NCBI RefSeq assembly: GCF_006546625.1
Contig: NZ_VIAR01000003.1
Coordinates: forward strand, 124,001 to 188,000
Direction: 5' to 3'
From: Haloflavibacter putidus
GTDB taxonomy: Bacteria > Bacteroidota > Bacteroidia > Flavobacteriales > Flavobacteriaceae
DNA length: 64,000 nucleotides
The position numbers were made by a program, and so were the translations under genes. This document shows, in pieces, positions 36,714 through 46,080 of the stretch. A model generated the notes under the pieces. The model searched no databases. It was not told where the DNA came from and was given only the letters and a program-made list of their open reading frames with translations. The stretch's first letter is position 1. Each line of letters opens with the position of its first letter.

Positions 36714-37364
36714 ATGGCTTCACAACGCAGCGGTTACTACCCGCCAACAGAAGAGAAATGGAATGTGTATACGCACGCTTTTGGTTTGGTAATGAGTTGT
36801 GTAGGACTCATTTTTTTAATTTTACGCGCCAATAGATTAGAAGGATATGTGCCTTTAGTAAGCTTTAGCATATTTGGGGCAAGTATGATTTTGTTATATG
36901 CGGCTTCTACATTTTACCATAGCGCCAAAGAAGAAAAAATACGTTATCATCTTAATATTTTAGATCATGCTGCCATATTCGTTTTAATTGCAGGAACATA
37001 CACGCCGTTTACCTTAATAACTTTGTCTGGTTTTACGGGATGGCTAATATTTGGTATTGTCTGGGGAATTGCTCTTTTAGGAATAATACTAAAATTATTT
37101 TTTACCGGTAGGTACCGTCTTTTATCTACAATTATTTATGTTTTTATGGGAACCATAATACTTTTTGCTATAAAACCATTAACCGAAAAATTACCACTTA
37201 ACGGATTATATTGGGTTTTAGGTGGTGGCGTAGCCTACGTATTGGGTGCGATTCTTTTTAGTATTCGTAAAATACCTTTTAACCATGCAATATTTCATGT
37301 AATGGTTTTACTCGGATCTTTTGCCCACTATATGGCAATTTACCATTATGTACTACCGGGTTAA
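36714..37364 (+). CDS. hemolysin III / PAQR-family membrane protein
   Basis: A 216-residue protein with seven hydrophobic segments. Family hallmarks: NVYTHAFGLVMS at the N-terminus, AASTFYHS after helix 2, LDHAAIFVLIAGTYTPFTL, and FNHAIFHVMVLLGSFAHYMAI with the His residues that form the zinc site in the PAQR superfamily. The bacterial function is unsettled, with roles in membrane homeostasis proposed. Its end overlaps the convergent small membrane-protein gene by 4 bases. Confidence 0.88.
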   Translation: MASQRSGYYPPTEEKWNVYTHAFGLVMSCVGLIFLILRANRLEGYVPLVSFSIFGASMILLYAASTFYHSAKEEKIRYHLNILDHAAIFVLIAGTYTPFTLITLSGFTGWLIFGIVWGIALLGIILKLFFTGRYRLLSTIIYVFMGTIILFAIKPLTEKLPLNGLYWVLGGGVAYVLGAILFSIRKIPFNHAIFHVMVLLGSFAHYMAIYHYVLPG

Positions 37365-37591
37365 AACTTATCACTTTCATGAAGAGGTCTATCTTCATAC
37401 CAATCGTTAAATTTTTTATTGGTAGAATAATGATCGGTCAAAACTTTATATACGGTTACGAACCATACTACTTGACCAATAGTTGCAGTATAGAATACCC
37501 AATCAAAGCCTAAGTTTACGCTCACGAATAAACTTGTTAAAATAAGTAGGAGGGTAGTAAAGAGTACTAATATTATTGCTGTATTTTTCAT
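37361..37591 (-). CDS. small two-helix membrane protein, hypothetical
   Basis: A 76-residue protein with two predicted transmembrane helices (IILVLFTTLLLILTSLFVSV and FYTATIGQVVWFVTVYKVL), joined by a short loop and followed by a charged tail (KKFNDWYEDRPLHESDKF). I do not recognise a family. It lies on the opposite strand to its neighbours and overlaps the end of the hemolysin III gene by 4 bases. Confidence 0.65.
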   Translation of the reverse strand: MKNTAIILVLFTTLLLILTSLFVSVNLGFDWVFYTATIGQVVWFVTVYKVLTDHYSTNKKFNDWYEDRPLHESDKF

Positions 37592-37733
37592 TTTTTACTT
37601 TAAGTTAAGCAATTATCAAGTAATTGTTCTTAATAAAGTTTTAAAAATCAGACTTTTATATCTATTTTAAGTGAATTTTAGCAAAATTGACTTGCTTTAT
37701 GTAAATTAGCGGCTATTTGAAAAAAATTAAGTT

Positions 37734-39680
37734 ATGAAACTAACATTGCAGCTTTTATTTTGCGCAATTTTCTTGTTACCTGCTTATCAAATGCAAGCGC
37801 AAGAAAACCAAACTAAAAAAGTAGATAACCAAGCCATTTTTGATGAGCTAATGTACAGGCGCGGAAACACCTACCGCACAGCATCCGGTAAACCCGGTCC
37901 CGAATATTGGCAAAATCAAGCAGATTATGAAATTGAAGTAGAGTTAGACGATAGTGCTAATACCATAACTGGGAATGTGCAAATTACCTATACAAATAAC
38001 AGTCCGCAAAATTTAGATTTTGTTTGGTTGCAATTAGAGCAAAACAGGTTTACACACGATTCTCGTGGAACGCTTACCACACCAACCGGTGGTAATCGTT
38101 ATAGCGGAAATGAATTTGGCGGTTACGATATTCAAAACGTAAAAGTAGACGGAGAGTCTGTCGAGATTTTTATTACCGATACCAGAATGAAAATTTATCT
38201 TCCCGAAACTTTAGAAAAAGATGGCGAAGATGTAGAAATAAGCATGAATTTTAGCTATAAAATTCCACAAGAAGGAATGGATAGAATGGGCCGTTTAGAT
38301 GTAAAAGACGGTACTATTTATGCAATGGCACAATGGCACCCAAGAATGGCCGTTTTTGATGATGTGGTTGGCTGGAACATCGAACCTTATTTAGGTGCGG
38401 GAGAGTTTTATTTAGATTATGGTAATTTTGATTATAAAGTAACCGTGCCGGTAAGTCATATTGTTGTAGGCTCGGGAGAGTTGCAAAATCCCGAAGAAGT
38501 CTTGACAGAAAAACAACAAGAACGTATGGAAGAAGCGCGTAAAAGCAATGAACGCGTGTATATTATTAAACCAAAAGAAGTTGGTAGGAATTCTAGCCGA
38601 CCAAAAAATTCTGGGAAACTTACTTGGCATTTCAAAATGGAGAATACTCGCGATGTTGCCTTTGCTTCCTCTAAAGCATTTATTTGGGATGCCGCAAAAA
38701 TTAACTTGCCAGAAGGTAAAACGGCTGTAGCACAATCTGCTTATCCAAAAGAAAGCGATGGTAAAAAAGCTTGGGGAAGAAGTACAGAATATACCAAAGA
38801 ATCTGTAGAATTTTATTCTAACAATTACTATCCTTACCCTTACAAAACCGCGGTAAATGTTGCGGCCAATGTTGGCGGTATGGAATATCCGGGAGTTTCT
38901 TTTTGTAGTTGGCAAAGTAAAGAAGCTTCGCTTTGGGGCGTAACAGATCACGAATTTGGCCACAACTGGTTCCCAATGATTGTTGGCTCTAACGAAAGAA
39001 GGTATGCGTGGATGGACGAAGGTTTCAATAGCTTTATTAACCATTACAGTACATTAAATTTTAATAATGGTGAGTATCCCTCAAGATTAGGAAATGTAAA
39101 CGTAATTCAACGCTATTTAAGAAACGAAAATCGCGAAAGCATTAACACCTATCCAGATGTTACCAATCTTAGAAATTTAGGTTATACCGCTTATTATAAG
39201 CCGGCAGTTGGTTTAATTATGTTGCGTGAATATATTTTAGATACAGAAACTTTTGATAAAGCTTTTAATTCTTATATAGAAACCTGGGCGTACAAACACC
39301 CGCAACCAAGTGACTTTTTCAACTTTATGGAAAATGCAGTAGGAGAAAACCTTAATTGGTTTTGGAGAACCTGGTTTTACGGAAACGGTAATATAGACAT
39401 TGCTGTTAAAGAAATAAAAAAGCATAAAGATGGTTTTATGATACATTTGAAAAATAATGGCGAAATACCAATGCCTGTAAAACTAAGTGTTACCTATAAA
39501 GATGGTAGTAAAGAAAAAGTAAACTTACCTGTCGAAATTTGGCAACGTGGAGACAAATGGGAACATTTGTTAAAAACGGAAAAAAAGGTCGAAAAAGTTC
39601 AATTTGATGCAGATGGTCAAGTAACCGACATCAATAAAGACAACGATCTTTACCAAGTTTCTTCTGAAAAATCAAATTAA
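37734..39680 (+). CDS. exported M1-family zinc metallopeptidase
   Basis: A 648-residue aminopeptidase-like protein with signal peptide (MKLTLQLLFCAIFLLPAYQM). The N-terminal beta domain (YEIEVELDDSANTITGNVQI) is followed by the thermolysin-like catalytic domain: substrate-binding GGMEYPG (GAMEN position), the zinc site HEFGHNW and the third ligand in RYAWMDEGFN. It lacks the long C-terminal helical domain of large M1 enzymes and ends in a beta-sandwich. It probably trims peptides in the periplasm or at the surface. It is followed by a strong terminator. Confidence 0.9.
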   Translation: MKLTLQLLFCAIFLLPAYQMQAQENQTKKVDNQAIFDELMYRRGNTYRTASGKPGPEYWQNQADYEIEVELDDSANTITGNVQITYTNNSPQNLDFVWLQLEQNRFTHDSRGTLTTPTGGNRYSGNEFGGYDIQNVKVDGESVEIFITDTRMKIYLPETLEKDGEDVEISMNFSYKIPQEGMDRMGRLDVKDGTIYAMAQWHPRMAVFDDVVGWNIEPYLGAGEFYLDYGNFDYKVTVPVSHIVVGSGELQNPEEVLTEKQQERMEEARKSNERVYIIKPKEVGRNSSRPKNSGKLTWHFKMENTRDVAFASSKAFIWDAAKINLPEGKTAVAQSAYPKESDGKKAWGRSTEYTKESVEFYSNNYYPYPYKTAVNVAANVGGMEYPGVSFCSWQSKEASLWGVTDHEFGHNWFPMIVGSNERRYAWMDEGFNSFINHYSTLNFNNGEYPSRLGNVNVIQRYLRNENRESINTYPDVTNLRNLGYTAYYKPAVGLIMLREYILDTETFDKAFNSYIETWAYKHPQPSDFFNFMENAVGENLNWFWRTWFYGNGNIDIAVKEIKKHKDGFMIHLKNNGEIPMPVKLSVTYKDGSKEKVNLPVEIWQRGDKWEHLLKTEKKVEKVQFDADGQVTDINKDNDLYQVSSEKSN

Positions 39681-39717
39681 TAATTAGTATTTGGTAAAAT
39701 TGATTGTAAGTTTATAG

Positions 39718-39745
39718 CCCTTAACCTTTTGGTTAGGGGTTTTTT
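39718..39745 (+). terminator. intrinsic terminator of the M1 peptidase gene
   Basis: CCCTTAACC (39718-39726) and GGTTAGGGG (39731-39739) form a 9-bp stem with one G-T pair and a TTTT loop, followed by TTTTTTG. Confidence 0.88.
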
Positions 39746-39884
39746 GTTTTTATTGATAAATGTCCGATTATATTAATTAAAACAAATGACGCTTCAATAA
39801 CAGCAAAGAGTTTGAGTGATTTTATACTATGGCTACTAGCTTTAAAGCTTTTTATTTTTCAATGGCCTAAGCGAAATTTGCGTT

Positions 39885-40090
39885 AAAAATGATGGGAGTG
39901 GAGGGCCAAGCAAACTAGCGCTAGCTGCAAAAATTGGATAGAAACAAGCAAAACTTTGAACTTTAAAATTTATGAAAGCCTGCGAGTACCTTTAGTTTGC
40001 GCCGTAACGAGGGAGATTTTTAGCAAAGTTCGGTTGAGCCTAGACTTTTTTGGTTCGTTTTTTTGTCAATGAAAAAAATGAACAACCAAA
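39885..40090. repeat. third copy of the structured dispersed repeat (TAGACTTTT family)
   Basis: In the 557-base gap between the M1 peptidase and era lies GAGCCTAGACTTTT (40036-40049), matching CAGCCTAGACTTTT of the array at 2.5-3.4 kb. It is followed by a hairpin: GTTCGTTTTTTT (40053-40064) with AAAAAAATGAAC (40072-40083, one G-T). The loop GTCAATG has the same length as GGCAATG in the other copies, but the arms differ completely. An upstream stem GCAAACTA (39910-39917)/TAGTTTGC (39993-40000) takes the place of hairpin 1. I see no gene here. Confidence 0.65.
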
Positions 40091-40203
40091 TTTTATTGAA
40101 AATAACTATTGTTAATTTTAAGAGCAAGTTTTATTAATCGGGCAATAATGATTTTTATTATAACCAAATGTTAGAGCTTGTAATAGCCTACAAATTTTTA
40201 AAG

Positions 40204-40211
40204 TATATTTG
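40204..40211 (+). promoter_or_regulatory. TAnnTTTG promoter box before era
   Basis: TATATTTG matches the Bacteroidota -7 consensus, 26 bases upstream of the era ATG. The nearest TTG upstream is at a longer than usual spacing. Confidence 0.55.
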
Positions 40212-40237
40212 CATCCTAAACTTTAAACGCGCAAACA

Positions 40238-41122
40238 ATGGCACACAAAGCAGGTTTTGTAAATATTATAGGAAATCCAAATGTAGGAAAATCTACGCTT
40301 ATGAATGCTTTTGTAGGCGAGCGTTTATCTATAATTACCAGCAAAGCACAAACTACACGCCACCGTATTTTAGGCATTGTAAATGGAGAAGATTTTCAAG
40401 TGGTTTTAAGCGATACCCCAGGCATAATCAAACCCGCTTACGAGCTACAAGCATCTATGATGGATTTTGTAAAATCTGCTTTTGAAGATGCAGACGTTTT
40501 ACTTTATTTGGTAGAATTGGGTGAAAAAGAACTAAAAGACGAAAATCTTTTTAAACGTATAACCACCGCAGAAGTTCCGGTTTTGTTGTTACTGAATAAA
40601 GTAGATAAAGGCAACCAAGAATTGGTAGAAGAACAAGTAAAGTTGTGGCAGGCAAAAGTTCCCAATGCAGAGGTTTTTGCAATTTCGGCTTTAGAAAATT
40701 TTGGGGTGCCAGAAGTTTTTAACCGCATTGTAGAGTTATTACCGCAGTCTCCGGCATTTTATCCTAAAGATGCTTTAACAGACAAGCCAGAACGCTTTTT
40801 TGTAAACGAAATCGTACGCGAAAAAATACTTATTCATTATAAAAAAGAAATTCCGTACAGTGTAGAAATAGAAACCGAAGAGTTTTTTGAAGAAGAAGAC
40901 ATTATACGTATGCGAAGCGTAATTATGGTTGAGCGCGAATCACAAAAAGGTATTATTATTGGCCATAAAGGCAAAGCAATAAAACGTGTAGGAATGGAAG
41001 CCAGAAAAGATCTCGAAAAGTTTTTTGGTAAGCAGGTACATATAGAATTGTACGTAAAAATAAACAAAAATTGGCGCAGCAGCGACAGCCAATTAAAACG
41101 TTTTGGTTATTCTAACCAATAA
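40238..41122 (+). CDS. era: GTPase Era
   Basis: A 294-residue essential GTPase that binds the 3' end of 16S rRNA during small-subunit assembly. G1 is GNPNVGKSTLMNAF (about residues 12-25), G3 DTPGI, and G4 NKVD. The C-terminal KH domain carries IIIGHKGKAIKRVGMEARKD. Length and layout are standard. der follows 77 bases later, after its own promoter-like box. Confidence 0.97.
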   Translation: MAHKAGFVNIIGNPNVGKSTLMNAFVGERLSIITSKAQTTRHRILGIVNGEDFQVVLSDTPGIIKPAYELQASMMDFVKSAFEDADVLLYLVELGEKELKDENLFKRITTAEVPVLLLLNKVDKGNQELVEEQVKLWQAKVPNAEVFAISALENFGVPEVFNRIVELLPQSPAFYPKDALTDKPERFFVNEIVREKILIHYKKEIPYSVEIETEEFFEEEDIIRMRSVIMVERESQKGIIIGHKGKAIKRVGMEARKDLEKFFGKQVHIELYVKINKNWRSSDSQLKRFGYSNQ

Positions 41123-41172
41123 TAAAATAAAATTTTAGTTGGGTGTACCTCTACAAACCAACATTTTAGCCG

Positions 41173-41180
41173 TATTTTTG
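41173..41180 (+). promoter_or_regulatory. TAnnTTTG promoter box before der
   Basis: TATTTTTG lies 19 bases upstream of the der start codon and matches the Bacteroidota -7 consensus. Confidence 0.5.
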
Positions 41181-41199
41181 CCGCGTAAAAATTTCAACT

Positions 41200-42504
41200 A
41201 TGAGCAATATTGTAGCCATTGTAGGACGTCCTAATGTAGGAAAGTCTACCTTTTTTAACCGCCTAATTCAACGTAGAGAAGCTATTGTAGATTCGGTTAG
41301 CGGGGTAACACGTGATAGACATTACGGAAAATCTGACTGGAACGGAAAAGAGTTTACCGTAATAGATACCGGCGGCTATGTGGTAGGAAGTGATGATGTC
41401 TTTGAAAAAGAAATAGACAAGCAAGTAAAACTGGCCATAGACGAAGCAGACGTAATTATTTTTATGGTAGATGTAGAATTTGGTATAAACCCGATGGATC
41501 AAGAGGTTGCCAAATTATTGCGCCGCGTAGATAAACCGGTTTTTCTAGCCGTAAATAAAGTAGATAGCGCCGTTAGAGAAGAAAGCGCTATAGAATTTTA
41601 TTCACTCGGGTTGGGAGATTATTATACCATTGCCGGGATAAGTGGTAGCGGTACCGGAGATTTATTAGATGCCGTCGTAGAAGCTTTACCGGAGAAAAAA
41701 GAAGATGCAGAAACAGATTTGCCACGTTTTGCCGTGGTAGGAAGACCAAACGCAGGAAAATCTTCGTTCATCAATGCTTTAATTGGCGAAGAACGCTATA
41801 TTGTTACAGATATTGCCGGCACCACGCGCGACTCGATGGATACGAAATACAATCGTTTTGGGTTTGAGTTTAATTTGGTAGACACCGCAGGAATCCGTCG
41901 TAAGGCAAAGGTAAAAGAAGATGTAGAGTTTTACTCGGTTATGCGTAGTGTGCGCGCCATAGAGAACTCAGATGTATGTATTTTATTGTTAGATGCTACG
42001 CGTGGTTTTGATGGGCAAGTACAAAATATATTTTGGTTAGCGCATCGCAATAAAAAAGGTATTGTAATCTTGGTAAATAAATGGGATTTGGTAGAAAAAG
42101 AAACCAAAACCGTTAAAGAATACGAAAAGCACATAAGGCAAGAAATAGAGCCCTTTACAGATGTGCCAATTTTGTTTATTTCGGTAACCAGCAAACAACG
42201 TATTTACAAAGCCATAGAAACGGCTGTAAATGTTTATAAAAACCGGAGCCAACGCATAAAAACACGTAAATTGAACGACGTGATGTTACCAATAATTCAA
42301 GATAACCCGCCTCCGGGGTACAAAGGTAAATATGTAAAAATCAAATTTGTATCGCAAATACCAACCCCAACACCGCAATTTGCTTTTTTCTGTAATTTGC
42401 CGCAATACGTTAAAGATCCGTATAAGCGATTTTTAGAAAACAAAATCCGTAAAGAATTTGATTTTACCGGCGTGCCCATTAGTATTTTTATGCGGAAGAA
42501 GTAG
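41200..42504 (+). CDS. der: ribosome-associated GTPase Der (EngA)
   Basis: A 434-residue GTPase for 50S subunit maturation. It has the diagnostic two tandem G domains: [14 protein letters not shown] at residue about 8 and [14 protein letters not shown] at about 180. Each has a DT(A)G and an NK-x-D motif (VNKVDS; VNKWDL). A C-terminal KH-like domain ([20 protein letters not shown]) completes it. A terminator follows. Confidence 0.97.
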   Translation: MSNIVAIVGRPNVGKSTFFNRLIQRREAIVDSVSGVTRDRHYGKSDWNGKEFTVIDTGGYVVGSDDVFEKEIDKQVKLAIDEADVIIFMVDVEFGINPMDQEVAKLLRRVDKPVFLAVNKVDSAVREESAIEFYSLGLGDYYTIAGISGSGTGDLLDAVVEALPEKKEDAETDLPRFAVVGRPNAGKSSFINALIGEERYIVTDIAGTTRDSMDTKYNRFGFEFNLVDTAGIRRKAKVKEDVEFYSVMRSVRAIENSDVCILLLDATRGFDGQVQNIFWLAHRNKKGIVILVNKWDLVEKETKTVKEYEKHIRQEIEPFTDVPILFISVTSKQRIYKAIETAVNVYKNRSQRIKTRKLNDVMLPIIQDNPPPGYKGKYVKIKFVSQIPTPTPQFAFFCNLPQYVKDPYKRFLENKIRKEFDFTGVPISIFMRKK

Positions 42505-42633
42505 AGAAGTTTCAAAGCTTCTGCTTACAGTAATTCTTGCATTTCGTATTATCAGCGTGCAACATTTCGGCATTTAATATTCTTATAAGTAATTAACCAA
42601 TTAGGCACGAAATGTCTTTTAAAAATATATTCG

Positions 42634-42660
42634 CCCGGCTTTTTTTAGGCCGGGTTTTTT
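42634..42660 (+). terminator. intrinsic terminator after der
   Basis: CCCGGC (42634-42639) pairs with GCCGGG (42649-42654) and is followed by TTTTTTG and more T. It lies in a convergent gap with the TPM-domain gene. Confidence 0.85.
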
Positions 42661-42787
42661 GTTTTTTTCGCTTCCGCGGAAATCTTGCCTAAAAATCAAA
42701 AAAATAACAGGCAATCAAAAAACGCTTGAGCTGGTTGTGTAGGAAGAAAAATAAGTTAGCGGTATAAAGCAATTTATAAAAATTGGT

Positions 42788-43582
42788 TTACCAACTGCCG
42801 CCAGCGCCGCCGCCGCCAAAGCCTCCGCCACCAAAGCCGCCACCAAAACCACCGCCGCCAAAGCCGCCTCCGGAAGAGCCGCCGCCAAAGCCGCCGCCAC
42901 CGCCAAACATACCGCGACCAAGGCTGCTTAAAATAATAGCATCAAATAAAGTGTCGGAGCCGGAGCGTCTTCCGCCATTTTTGCCGCCGCCTTTATTCTT
43001 TTTAATAATAGAGATTATGATAATTATAAAGAAGATAGCAAAGACAATAAGTTGTGGCGGGATACCTTTTCTTTGCGATTGTTTGGGCATTCCGTCAAAA
43101 GTGCCGTTTAATACCTGAAAAATTGCTGTGGTGCCTTTATCCAAACCTGCATAAAAATTATTACGTTTAAATTCCGGTAGGATAATTTGATTAATTATTT
43201 GTTTAGATTTGGCATCGGTAAGGTATTCTTCTAAGCCGTAACCGGTGGTAATCCAGATTTTTCGGTCTTCTTTAGAAAGCAAAATAAGCAAGCCGTTATC
43301 TTTTTTACTTTGACCAATTCCCCATTCGTGCGCCCATTTTGCAGAATAAGTCCCAATATATTCCCCATTTAAACTGGGAATGCTTGCAATAACTATTTGC
43401 GTAGAAGTGGTATCTGCATAATTTACCAATTTTTGTTTTAAGTTTCTTTCTTCCGCATCGGTTAGCATATTGCCACCGTCGTAAACGCTGGTTTCTTTGT
43501 TGGGTTTTTTGGGGATGTTCAATTGTCCGTAACCAGAAAAAGCAAAGCTTATAAAAAGAAAGAATAATAATAAATTACGCAT
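42788..43582 (-). CDS. TPM-domain protein with Gly-rich tail (YgcG-like)
   Basis: A 264-residue exported or membrane-anchored protein: signal peptide (LLLFFLFISFAFSGYG), TPM domain at about residues 30-165 (YDGGNMLTDAEERNLKQKLV, KDNGLLILLSKEDRKIWITT), one transmembrane helix (LIVFAIFFIIIIISII), then a cytoplasmic or external tail of GGGFGG repeats. TPM domains have been linked to phosphatase activity and photosystem repair (TLP18.3), but the role in these clusters is unproven. It is the last gene of a LemA-TPM-TPM set. Confidence 0.85.
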   Translation of the reverse strand: MRNLLLFFLFISFAFSGYGQLNIPKKPNKETSVYDGGNMLTDAEERNLKQKLVNYADTTSTQIVIASIPSLNGEYIGTYSAKWAHEWGIGQSKKDNGLLILLSKEDRKIWITTGYGLEEYLTDAKSKQIINQIILPEFKRNNFYAGLDKGTTAIFQVLNGTFDGMPKQSQRKGIPPQLIVFAIFFIIIIISIIKKNKGGGKNGGRRSGSDTLFDAIILSSLGRGMFGGGGGFGGGSSGGGFGGGGFGGGFGGGGFGGGGAGGSW

Positions 43583-43603
43583 AAAAGGTTAATGTTGGGG
43601 TTG

Positions 43604-44038
43604 TTATCCGCGAGAAATTTCGTCTGATAATTCGTTTATATCATCTTCGGCTACCGGAAAATGTTTTTTTAATTGCTCGCCGGCTTTTAAAATACCGGCC
43701 ACCAAACCTTCCTTAAAGGCTTCTTGTTTAAAGTGGTTTTGCATAACGTTTTTGGTGCTTTCCCAAAAATTATCGGGCACAACTTTGTCTATACCGGTGT
43801 CTCCCATAATATAGAATTTTTTGTCTTCTACAGCCAAGTAAATCAAAACACCATTTTTTAGTTCTGTGCGGTGCATTTTTAAATTTTCAAAAACCTGTTT
43901 GGCGCGTTCTAGCAAATCTATGCTGCAAACCCGCTCTATATGCACACGAATTTCACCCGAAGTTTTATTTTCGGAAGTTTTAATGGCTTCTACAATTTCA
44001 AGCTCTTCTTCAGAGGTTAAAAATTCGGGTTTTTTCAT
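43604..44038 (-). CDS. soluble TPM-domain protein
   Basis: A 144-residue single TPM domain without signal peptide (EIVEAIKTSENKTSGEIRVH, GVLIYLAVEDKKFYIMGDTG). It lies between lemA (12 bases upstream) and the Gly-rich TPM gene (21 bases downstream). The trio LemA plus two TPM proteins is a recurring bacterial cluster thought to act at the membrane; biochemical function is not established. Confidence 0.85.
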   Translation of the reverse strand: MKKPEFLTSEEELEIVEAIKTSENKTSGEIRVHIERVCSIDLLERAKQVFENLKMHRTELKNGVLIYLAVEDKKFYIMGDTGIDKVVPDNFWESTKNVMQNHFKQEAFKEGLVAGILKAGEQLKKHFPVAEDDINELSDEISRG

Positions 44039-44050
44039 AGTATGTGATTT

Positions 44051-44641
44051 TTAAAATTCTACCGTAGGGGCGTTTTCTGCACCTTCGTCTGCTTCAAAAG
44101 TACTCATACGCTCAAAACCGAACATTCCTGCAAAAATATTATTAGGAAATTTACGAATGTAGGTATTGTATTGCCGCACAGCTTCATTAAAACGATTACG
44201 TTGTACGCTAATTCTATTTTCGGTACCTTCTAATTGCGATTGTAATTGTTGGAAATTTTGCGTGGCTTTTAATTGCGGATAGCGCTCTACGCTTACCAAT
44301 AATCTAGACAAGGCCGAAGAAACTTCGCCTTGGGCCTTTTTAAATTTGTCTATGGCAGCGGCATCCAAATTATCTGCATTTACATTTACAGAGGTTGCTT
44401 TAGAACGCGCCTCAATAACTTGCGTTAGAGTTTCTTTTTCAAAATCTGCAGCTCCTTTTACGGTATTTACCAGATTGGGTATTAAATCTGTTCTACGCTG
44501 GTAGGCGTTTTCTACGTTTGCCCAAGAAGCTTTTACATTTTCTTCATATTCTACAGCCGTATTGTTTATACCTGCCGTAAGACTATAAATTGCTATTGCT
44601 GCAACCGCAATTATAATTACTGGAATAAGCCATTTTTTCAT
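44051..44641 (-). CDS. lemA: LemA family protein
   Basis: A 196-residue protein with a single N-terminal membrane helix (LIPVIIIAVAAIAIYSL) and a helical bundle. Conserved blocks: VKASWANVENAYQRRTDLIPNLV, ALSRLLVSVERYPQLKATQNF and EGTENRISVQRNRFNEAVRQYN. The family is well defined structurally, but its role is unclear. It heads the LemA-TPM-TPM group and follows the MerR gene by 12 bases. Confidence 0.92.
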   Translation of the reverse strand: MKKWLIPVIIIAVAAIAIYSLTAGINNTAVEYEENVKASWANVENAYQRRTDLIPNLVNTVKGAADFEKETLTQVIEARSKATSVNVNADNLDAAAIDKFKKAQGEVSSALSRLLVSVERYPQLKATQNFQQLQSQLEGTENRISVQRNRFNEAVRQYNTYIRKFPNNIFAGMFGFERMSTFEADEGAENAPTVEF

Positions 44642-44653
44642 GCGTTTCTGTAT

Positions 44654-44983
44654 TTAAAGTTGATTTTTTATTTCGGTAAGTTCGTTTTTAATTTTTTCTA
44701 ATTTACGTACAATTTCAAAATTGCTTAAGGTTTCTGCTTTTTCTTCTTTTAAATGCGTTTTGGCGCCTTCTAAAGTAAATCCCCTTACTTTTACCAAATG
44801 ATAAATAAGTTCCAGGTTTTTAATATCTTCCGGGGTAAATTTACGGTTGCCTTTTGCATTTTTTTTGGGCTTAATAACATCAAATTCTTTTTCCCAAAAA
44901 CGAATAAGCGAGGCGTTTACTTTAAATGCTTCGGCTACTTCACCAATACCATAATAACGTTTATTGGGCAATTTTATATGCAT
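44654..44983 (-). CDS. MerR-family transcriptional regulator
   Basis: A 109-residue protein with the MerR winged helix at residues 8-75 (YYGIGEVAEAFKVNASLIRF, KGNRKFTPEDIKNLELIYHL) and a short C-terminal coiled coil. No effector-binding cysteines are present, so it is not a metal sensor of the classic type. Its start overlaps the stop of the M23 peptidase gene (TAATG), so the two are coupled; it may tie envelope status to the LemA/TPM genes. Confidence 0.88.
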   Translation of the reverse strand: MHIKLPNKRYYGIGEVAEAFKVNASLIRFWEKEFDVIKPKKNAKGNRKFTPEDIKNLELIYHLVKVRGFTLEGAKTHLKEEKAETLSNFEIVRKLEKIKNELTEIKNQL

Positions 44984-45957
44984 TAGTCTAAAGATTGGTT
45001 TTCTAAAGCAGATTGGTTAAGCATAATATCGTATTCTTCTGCGGTCAAATCTCCGTGGTAAAAGTTTATCGGGTTTACCACTTTGCCGTTTTTATGTACT
45101 TCATAATGTAAATGCGATCCGGTAGATAAACCGGTGTTGCCAACTTTGGCTATAATTTCGCCGCGTTTTACTTTATCTCCTTTTCGCACTTCAAACTCAC
45201 TTAAATGCGCATAATAAGTTTCATAACCAAAACCATGGTCTAAAACAATTAAGTTTCCAAAACCTCTGCTTCGTTTGGCTTTTTTTACCACAGCATCTCC
45301 GGTGGCAAAAACTGATGTTCCGGTTTTTGCGGTAAAATCCATCCCGTTATGCATTTTTCTGTATTTTAAAATAGGATGCATTCTAATACCGTAACCGGAA
45401 GCCATTCTGGTTAAGTTTTCGTTTTGTACCGGCTGTATTGCAGGTATGGCAGCCAATAATTTCTCTTTTTCTTTAGCCAAATTGGCAATTTCGTCTAAAG
45501 ATTTAGATTGCACTACAATTTGTTTTTGCAGTACATCCATATTTTTACTGGTCTCTATAATCAATTTAGAGTTGTCGTAACCTTCTAAATCTTTATAACG
45601 ATTAACCCCACCAAAACCAGCTTTTCGTTGCTCTTCAGGAATCGGATTGGCCTCAAAATAAATTCTATAAAGATTATCGTCCCGGTTTTGCACATTTGCA
45701 AGGACTTTTTGCGCCTGATTCATTTTTTTGTTCAGTACCTCATATTGCAATTGCATATGTTGTAATTCGCGTTTTAGGGCTTTTTCTTTAGGGGTTTGTA
45801 TTTGCGGTAAATTTAAATAAACCACCAGCAAAATAAACCCAGCCAAAAAAGTACCTACAACGGCAAGCGCTACATAGCCAAAACGCCTACCTTTTTTTCG
45901 CTCTATCTTTCGGTAGGAAAGCGTTTCGCTGTCGTAATAATATTTTACTTTCGACAT
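44983..45957 (-). CDS. M23-family peptidoglycan endopeptidase (LytM-like)
   Basis: A 324-residue membrane-anchored protein: cytoplasmic start, one helix (YVALAVVGTFLAGFILLVVYL), a periplasmic coiled coil (LKRELQHMQLQYEVLNKKMN) and a C-terminal M23 domain. Zinc ligands are intact: HNGMDF (H-x3-D) and HLHYEV, with YAHLSEF between. Intact ligands suggest a true DD-endopeptidase rather than an activator. It heads the M23-MerR-LemA-TPM-TPM run and is divergent from alaS. Confidence 0.9.
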   Translation of the reverse strand: MSKVKYYYDSETLSYRKIERKKGRRFGYVALAVVGTFLAGFILLVVYLNLPQIQTPKEKALKRELQHMQLQYEVLNKKMNQAQKVLANVQNRDDNLYRIYFEANPIPEEQRKAGFGGVNRYKDLEGYDNSKLIIETSKNMDVLQKQIVVQSKSLDEIANLAKEKEKLLAAIPAIQPVQNENLTRMASGYGIRMHPILKYRKMHNGMDFTAKTGTSVFATGDAVVKKAKRSRGFGNLIVLDHGFGYETYYAHLSEFEVRKGDKVKRGEIIAKVGNTGLSTGSHLHYEVHKNGKVVNPINFYHGDLTAEEYDIMLNQSALENQSLD

Positions 45958-45972
45958 TCTTCTAAATTATAC

Positions 45973-45980
45973 TAAATTTG
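45973..45980 (+). promoter_or_regulatory. TAnnTTTG promoter box before alaS
   Basis: TAAATTTG matches the Bacteroidota -7 consensus, 100 bases upstream of the alaS ATG. It leaves a leader of about 95 nt in which I see no obvious T-box or attenuator. Confidence 0.45.
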
Positions 45981-46080
45981 CAGTCTAATTTTAATGCATT
46001 TTCATACAATTAGACGAACAAAGATAGAAATTGTTTCATTAGTAACATAATAAATGCAATTTACCTAGCAAATATAGCCT

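Noticed and set aside
38412-39044. 210-codon minus-strand frame within the M1 peptidase
   Set aside because: It is a shadow of the well-supported peptidase, whose zinc motif and full-length domains lie on the plus strand.
42783-43118. Proline-rich plus-strand open frame
   Set aside because: It is the reverse strand of the GGGFGG-rich tail of the TPM-domain gene; the codon periodicity belongs to the minus-strand gene.
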